Shown here: positions 24,091 to 33,637 of the stretch, in pieces | Layout of the letters: the number at the start of each line of letters is the position of its first letter | Numbering within the stretch: position 1 is the first letter of the stretch | DNA from: Cycas panzhihuaensis | Taxonomy: Eukaryota; Cycadophyta | Assembly: GCA_023213395.1 (NCBI GenBank) | Contig: CM041465.1 | Coordinates: forward strand, 169,329,741 to 169,393,740 | Direction of reading: 5' to 3' | DNA: 64,000 bases | Notes under the pieces: model-generated | The model's database searches: none | Told to the model about the DNA's origin: nothing | Seen by the model: only the letters and a program-made list of their open reading frames with translations | Position numbers and translations under genes: made by a program

Positions 24091-24849
24091 CCAAAGAAGG
24101 TAGTAAAAGCCTATGAAAGCTATCATATTTGAGCAACAATGACCATCATAAAAAAATCTTATTATTGAAGGATAAAAATACCTTGATTGATGGAAAAGAT
24201 ACCAAAATTTTGAGTTTAGAGAAGTCCATTTCAAGAATGATAATTAAAGACATGTCATATTAACTTGGATAGATGAAATAAATTTAAGAAAAAAATTTTG
24301 TCAAAAAGCTAAAGGAGGAGCCCCTTTTTATAAGGAGATATGAAAATTTTTATTTCATTTTTATAGATAAGAGTTAAAGAATTAAGATCTAGAAAGCCCT
24401 TTTCTAATTATTAGAGGTGATACAGAGATAATTTCAGAGTGGAATTAGCTCTAGTAGGTCAGATTTAGGATCATGTATCATGGGGTAAGATATTCAATAA
24501 GTTCTTCTTTGTAATTAAAAAAAAATAATTCAAACTAAAAAACATAGTAATGTAGGGCTAAAAACATTATGACAACACTAAAAACACGATAAAAAGGTCA
24601 AAAATATGATTTTGCAATATAAAAGAAAATTTGAAAAATCACATTTTTAGCTAAGAAATCATATTTTTAATGATGTTATCACATTTTTAGTTATGTATTA
24701 TCACATTTTTTACTGTGTTATCATGTTTTTAACCTTGGAAAGAAAAATTCAAAAGAGAACTAAAGGAAAATAAAGTTTTTTGTGTCAAAATCATGTTCTA
24801 ACTTAATCATTTTTATGTGATATAACCCCTAAAGAGGGTAGATACCTAA
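24091..24849. other. Tat-B spacer with atttttag/cacatttt phrases
   Basis: No gene. 24550-24740 repeats a phrase close to atcacattttta on both strands, at least six times, making a loose low-complexity cluster just upstream of the antisense gene. Confidence 0.4.
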
Positions 24850-26650
24850 GAAAATGAAGGGTTATTGATTAGGCAGTTAGTTAGTGAGTTAACAAAAGAG
24901 GACTAGGACTAATTGAGAAACTGCGAGTTGTCCCAAATGAGTGGGTCAACTCAATCGATCATGGAGTATAAGATTCTTCATGATTTTATTAGTTGCTAGA
25001 TCCCCAAAGAGAATGCTTTTAGGGTATAAGGGATTAGTGATATTCGTATCACTCTAAGGGATATTAGTAAGATTTTGGGAGTTAGTTAGCATAGAAGGGA
25101 GACCTAATTAAATAGATTCATATATGACAAGTCCTAGGAGGTATGTAGTTAGTATCTGATAGGATTTATTACCTAGTTTAGGCCTTATGGAGTATCTACT
25201 AAGTCGATGAGGATAGTACAGGGGATCCTAATTCTTTAGAAGATGTTTACCTTAATAATTATCTTCTAAATTATGAGGATATAAAACTTAATGGGGGTTC
25301 TGTTTCAGTGGGTAGGAGTTATCAAAGCTTATGAGGAGGGTACAATGATGAGATAGGGTCAGCATATATCAGATAGTATGAGCCTTCAGTTATCTAGGAT
25401 TAGGAGATAAGGGCAAGGAGGCTTCTCCTATATTTTGATCCTCGTGTGCTAACTACATAACCATATCCCTTTAATAAGACTAGGAGGAGTTCTAGGTGAG
25501 CTATCCATCATGGATCCAAGGATGAATATGTGGCATATGAGAGCCTTGATTCATATTCAATTAACAATAGTAGAAAGGACTACTCATAGTCCTTTATCAA
25601 GTAGGATGACCAGGAGACAACTGGTAGAGGATCCAGATGAGGGACTACCAACATGGAGTGATGATAAGATATATGCAATTAAGAGAGTAGTGACAAAGGA
25701 TCTTCCCATTGTAGCTAGAAGGAGAGGGAGAGGCAGAGGACAAGGAGAGGCAGTACAATAAGTATGAAGATGAAGAGGAAGAGGTGAGGCAGGTTAGCAA
25801 CTAATTAAGGGAGCTAGGAGAGGAGAGCCATCATGAGGAGAAGGTGAGAGAGGATAGCGAGATATGCTTCAAGATATAAATGGAGCACAAGGTGGTAGAT
25901 GAAGAGGTTCCATATAGAGCATAGAGTTAGGGTCGATAAATGACTAGGGAGGACTAAGTGATGATGTAAGAGGAGGAGGAGAAGAGGCTCCTTAATAACA
26001 TTTAGTAGAGATAGTAGTATAGCCAAGAGAAGAGATGGTGGTAGAGCCCTCAGGAGGAGGTCCGTTAGAAGGTATGTTAATTATTATGATTTAGATATGA
26101 TTAATTATCATTTTCTTTTGTTATCTATACTTTTTCATAAGAGGCTAATCATGATTGATTCACTTTTATGGGTAGGTAAGGGGAGTTTGGCCTTGTTGTA
26201 GATCTAGTAGACTTTGGAGTTAATATTTCCTTATGCATCTATGTTAGAGAACCTTCTAGCATGGAATGCCATTGATCACACTTTGCTAGGAGATCAGACA
26301 GAGTATTTGAATCCTATATTATGAGCTCAGATATTCTTTAAGATATAAGGATGAAGCTAAGGCTTTGAGAGACTAAGATTAACATACTAAAGGATGAGAG
26401 AAGTGGTCTCTAAAGGATGATTCTGGTATAAGTAGGTGGATGTGTCACACTATTAAAGAGGACCATAGTTCATCAAGGTAGACAACTACCATCGAGGAGG
26501 GAGTCGACACATGGACATACTTCAGGTTGTGATGAGAAGATGGTACTAGGTACTAAACAAGGAGGATCTCAGCATGGATCATAAGGATGAGGATATTTTT
26601 TATAGAGAGGAGGTGGGGAGGAGATGTAGTAGGAGATATGAAGCATTTAA
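24850..26650 (+). pseudogene. Antisense PMD-like gene of Tat-B (broken)
   Basis: On the strand opposite to Tat-B gag-pol. The frame from about 24870 reads ..LTKED..LRNC..., then DIRITLRDISKILGV near 25035-25080. It lines up with the Tat-A antisense frame (MATQEDREMLQRCGL... VMVTPRDIRRILGV) over some 70 residues. This is the core of the plant mobile domain, also called aminotransferase-like plant mobile domain. 25510-25761 is open and ends in a basic RRRGRGRGQG run, followed by a Gly/Glu/Arg-rich stretch, then an intron and a tail that resembles the coiled-coil-like tail in Tat-A. Many stops. Function in retrotransposons is unknown; PMD proteins of plants act in silencing and genome maintenance. 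Confidence 0.72.
26072..26175 (+). other. Putative intron of Tat-B antisense gene
   Basis: GAAG|GTATGT donor at 26072 and TATGGGTAG|GTAAGG acceptor ending 26175, 104 bases, T-rich before the acceptor. The Tat-A antisense gene has a 113-base candidate intron at the matching point, with the same GGTAG|GTA acceptor context and an alignable downstream exon. Confidence 0.6.
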
Positions 26651-27544
26651 TAGCCTTTGACGATGTATTATGAGCCACACGATGGCACATATATATTATG
26701 ATAGATGTGTATTTTTATCATGTTCATATATATACCATTTTAATCATTTTTTGTATGAAGATGTGGATGAGTATTGACCTTATCTCATTCCCCTATTATT
26801 CCCCATTATACATATTATGTAAGTAATATATACTAATCAATGCGATTTATCATGAAAATATATAAAAGAAGAAAAGATTTTTTTTTATAATATTTTATCT
26901 TTTTTTTTTTTTTTTCTTAATTTTTTCATTGATATGTACATGGTAATTTATACTCATTTCAGAGTAAAAGAGGGCCTTACAAAACAAGAAATATAAAGAA
27001 GAATAAAGGAAAGAAAATAAGATGAAAAATATAGGGAAGTAGATAGAAAATAGTTATTAATTCCATTCTCATAAATTAAAAACCATTTAAAAAGTAAGTG
27101 GTAATAAGTTTATGAGAACAAAATATGGAATAATATAGGCTTTTCTTTATTAAAAAAAACTTATAAAATTCACTTCATACTTAGGATAGATTATATAAAC
27201 ATAGACTAAAGTCCATCTATATATAATATATCTAGAGAGAAACACATTGTTCATGAAATAAAGGATGAGTTTCACTTGAAAAATAACTAGATTCTCAAGT
27301 ATATAGGATTCCTCATTGGCTCTTTCCAAGGGTAAGAGGCTTTTAGGGACTTGTCCCTACCAAGATCCTCCTCAACCCATGATTCCCATATGGGTCTATC
27401 TTTTTTAACACTTCATCTTATCTTAAACCTATTAACTAAATCTTTTTAAACTCATATTTTAAATTTCAAGACCCTTAGTTTATACTCTTTATAGAGTGGT
27501 AGTTTATACTCATTCTGGAGCGGGGGTGCTCCCAACGTAAAATA
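26651..27544. other. Tat-B spacer with poly(T) runs
   Basis: No coding domain. 26877-26925 holds two long T runs, which on the plus strand lie downstream of the antisense gene. Includes sequence that could be its 3' UTR. Confidence 0.4.
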
Positions 27545-27940
27545 AAATCTATCCAACATAGTTATCTAGGATAAAAAAACTAGAGTGTTAGCTTCGATGT
27601 TAAGGGATCATAGAGTATGCTAGATAGAAATTGAAGAGAATAAGAATATCAATGATAAAGCTTGATGGTAAGGAGTAAGGACCCATGAAGAATGGAACTG
27701 GTAAATACCAATCAATTGATAAACAACAACTGAGAATTAGAGTAGATAATAATAAGACCATCATAAAACTAGGGAACATCTGATAAGGCTCCTCTAATGG
27801 AAGAATATTCAACTTTATTATTGGTTTCTTGAAGTAAAAATAAACCAACAAATGAAAGAAATTTTTTTGATTGATTATATATAACTCATACAGTAATAGA
27901 TGGTTGTAGGTTGCCTCTACTACCTCCATTGGTAATTATA
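27545..27940 (-). pseudogene. Tat-B second RNase H (aRNH type), decayed
   Basis: Minus-strand reading from 27938 gives ITNGGSRGN, then ETNNKVEYSS, IIYSNSQLL, and NIEANTLVFLS. These are the four blocks of the RVT_3/archaeal-type RNase H (DGSxxGNPGP, TNNxAEY, SDSQL, ADxL). The Glu is kept, but all three readable catalytic Asp codons are now Asn, each explained by GAT or GAC to AAT or AAC. It lies downstream of integrase, on the sense strand of Tat-B, and is distinct from the Gypsy RNase H at 52270-52620. Confidence 0.8.
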
Positions 27941-29015
27941 CTCAATACCATAGAAAAGGTAGGAACTAGATTTAGAGATGGAGTGATCAATGGAGGAAAA
28001 CTGTAAAAATTAATTTATAAGGAGTTGGTATAAAAGATAAAGGAGTGGTTTCAACTTCAAAGAGTAAAGGATAATATCATAACTAGGATAACAATCCAAT
28101 AAAAAAAGATATCAAATAGGGTTTGATAATAACTAAGGCCATGGTGGACCCAAGCAGTAAGATCCAAAAATCTTGAGTGACTCACCAAAATGAACCTGAC
28201 CTATATTAAATATAGGTAGGGATAATACTGTCACACTACTTGCGTCTGACTATAAGAGGATGGTAATAACAACATTTTTTACATTTCTTCTTCTTCTTCT
28301 TTTTTTTTTTTACTTTTCTTTGATTTTCTTTATTTATTTATTTTTAAATTTTAATTGAATTTAATTTTATCTTAAAAGAGAAAGACCACCACAATCATCT
28401 AATTATGAAATACCCCTTCTCAATGTAATATGGATTACTCCTTTTTAAAAAAACCAAAATGGAATGGTGGTAACCAAATTCCTTAAAATTCAAACCATAT
28501 GAAATAAAAAAGGAAATCTAAATAATAATATATCCAATCATAAAGGGAAAGCAATAAAATGAGTATTCACTTTAAGAGCATAAGTATGAAGAATCAAGGA
28601 TTAATATAAAAAGAAGACTAGGTGATATATGAGAAAAGAGAAAATTATAAAATAAAAGAAAAGATGTAAAAGGTAGATCAAACAACTAGTATAGTAACTA
28701 AAGTTGATATAATAGATCTTATATCATATATAACTATCAAGAGTGAAATTGGGGACTAAGGTTGTCTTATAAGTTCAGAGCTCAAAAGAGAAGCAGATAA
28801 AAGATAATGATAGAAAAAGGGTCTAACAACCAATGCCTATATCAAAAGAGGGCAATAGTCTTAGATGGTTAATAGAATATCACTTGATGAAAGTAAGAGG
28901 AAACTAAAAGAACATAAAGAGTAATTGAAGAAGGATATTATCTATAATTTTAGCTCATTAGACAACATAAATTTTTAGAGCCATACATTATAATCATTAT
29001 AGAGACATTACATCA
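27941..29015. other. Tat-B integrase to aRNH spacer
   Basis: AT-rich, including a T-run at 28276-28330. No domain recognised on either strand. Confidence 0.4.
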
Positions 29016-29035
29016 TTAAGCATAAAACTTCCTCA
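29016..29035 (-). pseudogene. Last codons of Tat-B integrase
   Basis: Minus strand: AGG AAG TTT TAT GCT then TAA, that is RKFYA-stop. Tat-A integrase ends KKFYA-stop. The rest of the integrase resumes at 50863, so this short piece was cut off by Copia-3. CCTCA (29031-29035) is the left target duplication. Confidence 0.85.
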
Positions 29036-29361
29036 AGTTGGGTTAATGTTCATCACATAACCCTACATTAAAAATATGTAGTATACAAGCTTTAATGGTA
29101 AGTTATTTAAGTTTATATTAATGTCAAGTTGTGTATTATTTCATATTATTTTAAATATAAGGTTGAGGAGGGCTCCTGTCCTCTCAAAATATATATTGTG
29201 AGGTTAATATCTTTGGTGTTCTTCAACACCACCATATCAAATGGAATATTGATGTACTCACTATAATGGCTTGAATACAATGAAGTATTTGTGTATGATT
29301 TGCACTATGGATTGAATGGTATATTTACCTACTTTTCTCAGCTTTCCATTCAATTCCAACA
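29036..29361 (+). repeat. Copia-3 5' LTR
   Basis: Starts (AG)TTGGGTTAATG, where the other copy has TGTTGGGTTAATG, and ends CCAACA. Matches 33315-33448 and then 50663-50857 in order. Confidence 0.88.
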
Positions 29362-29363
29362 TA

Positions 29364-29376
29364 TGGTATTTGAGCT
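29364..29376 (+). promoter_or_regulatory. Copia-3 primer-binding site
   Basis: TGGTATTTGAGCT two bases after the LTR; close to TGGTATCAGAGCT, complementary to initiator tRNA-Met. Confidence 0.82.
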
Positions 29377-32300
29377 ATAACTCTTATTTACAACCATTCT
29401 ACTACAGGTGACCCTTGTGAAGCAGCCCTAGTATAATTCCATTATGGAATAGGATCATGCTTACAATTTGTTTGAATCCATTTGCAAAATAGTCAACCTT
29501 ATTCTGTGTATATCGTGTTATTGGCTGAATCTCATTTCTACATTATCCTCTTCATTTGGTTTGTTTACAATTGATCATATTGACTTAGAATTAGTCAAGT
29601 AGTTATCCTCCATATAATGAGTGAGGCCATTCTTCTACTCTAGTAAGGCCTTCCCCTTCTTTTGCTCCATGTTCGATTAAAACTTTGGATCCATAAAGCT
29701 AAGGAAGTAATTCTTTACATAAATTTTTTTCGTTAGTAGTTTTACATTTAATGCTTTAACCTTAGTCTTACACCTGCATTCCACAATGCTTTCATTCAAT
29801 TTATACTCAAAGACCTTTTATAGTTATTTATACATGGATTTCAAGCAAGCCTCTTGCCTTGGAGCCATATCATCATTTTACCAGATCACTGGGAAAAATA
29901 AATATTTATTCAGACAAATAAATGAAGTAATTCTAAATTAGGGCCATGGGATTTGATAGAATTCTATTGGTCCTATTATAATAATTTGTCTGCATTTCCT
30001 AGTCTCATATACATAACTTTGGACAAAAGCCTCGCCTAGATATATTGCCACAAATATCAACATTTGAAAGAAAAATGGTGATTTGGAGGCACTTTTACAA
30101 GAGATAAATCCAACATTATGGAGCTACATTTTCACGGCACCAAAGTTACACTGCAGACTTATATGCATATGTTATTTATGGTGTTAAGGGTTTAAGTTCC
30201 TTATAATCTGCCTCAAAGTAACTCTTGTATTATCTGTCTTCGTTGATTGATTAATATTATATTTGGCTAAAATTCCTAAGATTATTTCTATTTGAAAACC
30301 CATCACCATTAGTGCATGTCCTACAACCTTCATTCAAATGAACATGGTACAAAATTATGAAGATGTTATAGGCACCTCCAAATTTGCCTCTGGATCCTTC
30401 TCTCTGCTCTTACATAAGTGTTTTTTATCCCTGCGCTCTTATGTTTCTGCGTGGCATCCACTATTTAGTATAAACTCTCTATTTTTTTAATATATTTATA
30501 TTAAAAAAAAAAAAATCATGTATTAAAAATACATTAATGTATGATCTCTAGCTAAAAGGACACAATTGGTTTGTATTAAGAATATGAGAATACAAAGGTC
30601 TAAAGAAATATTCTTTTTTTCAAAGCTCTAAGCAAAAGTCCTTTTCTAAAACTATTAAAGCTCATTGCTAGTTTGATAAAACTATAGCTTATGACTATTC
30701 ATTCTAACTATTTTTGAGTTTTCTATCTAGTAAAGAAGATAGCTCAGGGTTTCATCAATTCTTTTAGGAGAAATTTCCTCAGAATCATCAATATTCATGC
30801 TATTTTTCATCAACCCTATCGCACCATTAATGACCGATTATATTTTATTGTTTTATTTTTTCCCCTAAAGTTCTTAATAAATTTAATCAAATTTAATTTT
30901 ATTTAAAATATTTATTCAATTTTGTCTTTATCCCCCTTTGGCCTTAGCCCCTAGTTCTATTTCGGTCCATGTGACATTGATTTTCATGTTAAAGGGGTGG
31001 ATTTAAAATATTAATAAGTTATTTTTTATAATTTTATAAATTTTAAAAATTATTTTCTATATTTTATATTTTAAAAAATCTAATCTCCCTTGGGCCCCTG
31101 GCAATGGGTCACATTGGGCCCCACATGACCAAGGGATAATCTAATAAAGGGGCTTTGCCCCCCTTGTTCTTTATTTTTTATCTAAAAGAGGTCCTTATAT
31201 GTTTTCCTTTATAACTTTTGATCTAGGAGCCCATTTTTTAAACAACTTAATTTGTCAGAAAGATTTTTTAATCCTCTATGAATTGGAATAGGTTTCATTA
31301 TAATATGACACCATTTTTTAGTGTTTTAAAGTTGATAAATTCAAGGCTTTTATTTGGTCCTAAATTGACCCATTTTTTGATATTTTAAGCAAAAGTTTTA
31401 CTCTAACTTAGTATATCTGTTTATTATTGAACTACTAATAAAGTGTTGACAAGTTTTTTACCAATTTTAGAGGCTCTTAACCTAATTTTATAGCCATTTA
31501 GCTCTATTTTGGCCTCTTTAAGAGCAGGAGCCTTATTTGAGATCAAAACATCAAATTGGTACTCTCTATAACTATCATTTTATTTTTTAGTATATAAACT
31601 TAAATCTAAAGATCTCTTAAATTATATTTTTGTTTATTTAAGGTCTTTTTGCCTCCTTAAAGTCTTTTAAGTTGTACTTAGATTGCATATGACTATTTAA
31701 GAAGAATTCTTTCATTACATTCTCACTAATTAAGGAGACATTTACTAGAAAATTTATGTACTTCAAGCTTCTTGATTCACTAGTAAAAGGCATATTCTAA
31801 TTGTCTTAAAGCCATTGCATTTTGAAAACTTGAAGGTACATTTTAGTGCATATCTATAAGCTCTTTTTTTGGCTCTTTGAAGAATTTCAAGGTACATTTC
31901 ATTACATAACTACATGCTTATTTCACAGGCCTTTATTTTTAAGGTTCATATATTCATTATCTTTTGAAAGGAGCATTGCTTGAATATTATTTTCATTCCA
32001 AAAAGAGTATCTGCCTTGCGTTCTTTAAGGAATTACTTAGCTATTTTGATTAAGAAGGCATTTGAATAGTGAATAAATTATAGATTTATTTTTTAGGTTA
32101 TTCTTTAGCTCCTTATTATCCAATCAAGTTTTGAAAAAGAGGTTTATTTAGTTTGCTTTAAGAAAGTTTACTTTATTCCGCATATTCTTTTAGAAGAAAT
32201 ATACTACTTCACTTGCATATTCTTTTTAAAAGGAGCATTTGTTATTTTCAATTCAGAAAGATATTTGATTGTATATTTGTTTTATTTAATAGAGAAACAT

Positions 32301-32614
32301 TTATCTTACTTCATTATTAAGAAGAAATATTTTTCATCTTATTACTTAGTTACTATTTTCTTTCATTATTTGAATAGTGAAATTTATTTAAAAGCATCAT
32401 TTGTTAATTTTCAATTTGAAAGGATTAATCTTACTTATTGTTAAGTTGTTTTTCAATTTCTTGATTAAAGAGGAATCTATACTAAAATCATGTTGAAAGT
32501 TGTTGTAAAAATAGATTTATTACATATTTTAAGTTATTTATTCATTTGAGGTTAAAAGTTTTCTTATTTATTCATTGAAAATTACACATTTTTTATCATG
32601 TACTAAAATCTTTT
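29377..32614 (+). other. Copia-3 long leader
   Basis: More than 3 kb of AT-rich sequence between primer site and gag with no recognised domain in six frames. 29440-30450 is slightly less interrupted on the plus strand but matches nothing I know. 31090-31170 has a short G/C-rich block (gggcccctgg, ggggctttgcccccc) that stands out from the surroundings. 31700-32560 repeats loose phrases such as tttattttcatt and agaaggcatttg. Confidence 0.5.
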
Positions 32615-32616
32615 AT

Positions 32617-33303
32617 ATAATGGCAATAAATCTAAGTAACATAAGTTTTCCTATATTAAACAAAAATGATTTTCAACTATGGAGTAAAATAATGAAAGCA
32701 TACTTTTTTGCAAATGATCTTTATAAATATATAAGAGATGGTTATAAACCAAATATTAAAAAAGGCATGAAAAAGGACAATGAGACCTTAGCCCTAATAT
32801 TTTATGCACTAGATGATAATATATTTTCTAACGTAAGTGAGTTAACTACTTCCAAATATGTATGGGATACCCTAGAATTAGTTTATAAGGGAGATACCTT
32901 GGAATTTAATATTACTAATTATATTGATGATGTTTTTCTTATAAGATAGATGTTAGAGCAGGTGGATCTTGATGAAAAGACTAATGTTGTTTATACTAGT
33001 ATAGACTTCAATAAACTCAATGACTTCAATGTTGCATTTGATGAGATTGTATATTTCTTGGCCCTGATTAAAGGAAAAGATAAAGACAAAGCCACCCCTA
33101 CTTATTCAAATCAAGCCATAACTACTTAGAAGCCACTTAAACCATATAGCGTTAAAGAGACATACATTACTAAAAGGACAATAAGGTAAGTTAATGACTA
33201 CATCAAGGATAATGATCAAACTAAAAATTAAGTATTCAAAATTTTCTTCAAGTATAAGTATCACAAGTTCGAAAAGAAGTTGAAGATGCATATGATGACC
33301 ATT
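32617..33303 (+). pseudogene. Copia-3 gag (nearly intact N-terminal half)
   Basis: Starts at an ATG near 32620 (MAINLSNISFPILNKNDFQ), with LWSKIMKAYFFANDLYKYI, the DUF4219/UBN2 type gag start (usual NYxxWxxxMxxxLxxxxLW). VWDTLELVYKGD matches AxxxWxxLxxxYxG. The first stop is TAG at 32947. Gag-like reading (MLEQVDLDEKTNVVYTSID) goes on beyond it to about 33100. No zinc knuckle is clear. The ORF can be extended upstream to 32575, but the ATG with the family-like N-terminus is the better start. Confidence 0.78.
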
Positions 33304-33314
33304 AAGGAAGAGAA
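33304..33314 (+). promoter_or_regulatory. Copia-3 polypurine tract
   Basis: AAGGAAGAGAA directly before TGTTGGGTTAATG. Confidence 0.7.
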
Positions 33315-33448
33315 TGTTGGGTTAATGCTCATCACATAATCCTATATTAGAAATATACAACATACAAGATTTAATGTTAAGTTAGATAAGTTTATTTTAA
33401 TATTAAGTTGTGTATTATTTTATATTATTTTAAATCTAAGGTTGAGGA
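33315..33448 (+). repeat. Copia-3 3' LTR, left piece
   Basis: Matches the first 134 bases of the 5' LTR up to ...AAGGTTGAGGA, then switches to an unrelated TGTTGAGAAG sequence. GAGGA (33444-33448) is the duplication made by the solo LTR insertion; its partner is TAGGA at 50658-50662. Confidence 0.88.
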
Positions 33449-33637
33449 TGTTGAGAAGATAAGGTCCTAACCCTTAAACGACCACCAAGATCTAAATTAT
33501 TCTTGCAACTAGTTATAGGAATCAAAACTAAAATTTAACATGCAAGTTCTTAAACTAGAGATAAAATAACAAAATGAACAAGAAAGTCAAGCATCACATG
33601 TACACCCGATATAACATGGTAAAACCCTAGCAGTGTG
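33449..33637 (+). repeat. Solo LTR, left piece
   Basis: Begins TGTTGAGAAG at the point where the Copia-3 LTR breaks off. Together with 50199-50657 it makes a 648-base unit ending CTTAACA, so the ends are TG...CA and inverted. No second copy or internal domain is present. Its last bases CAGTGTG are repeated at 50192-50198, across the Tat-A insertion. The family is unknown. Confidence 0.75.

Noticed and set aside
26877-26925. Poly(T) run as evidence of a processed pseudogene
   Set aside because: No reverse-transcribed host message is recognisable beside it; similar T runs occur all over the AT-rich DNA.
27600-27929. 109-codon minus-strand hydrophobic frame as a membrane protein
   Set aside because: Another minus-strand frame of the same stretch reads the aRNH motifs; this one is its shadow.
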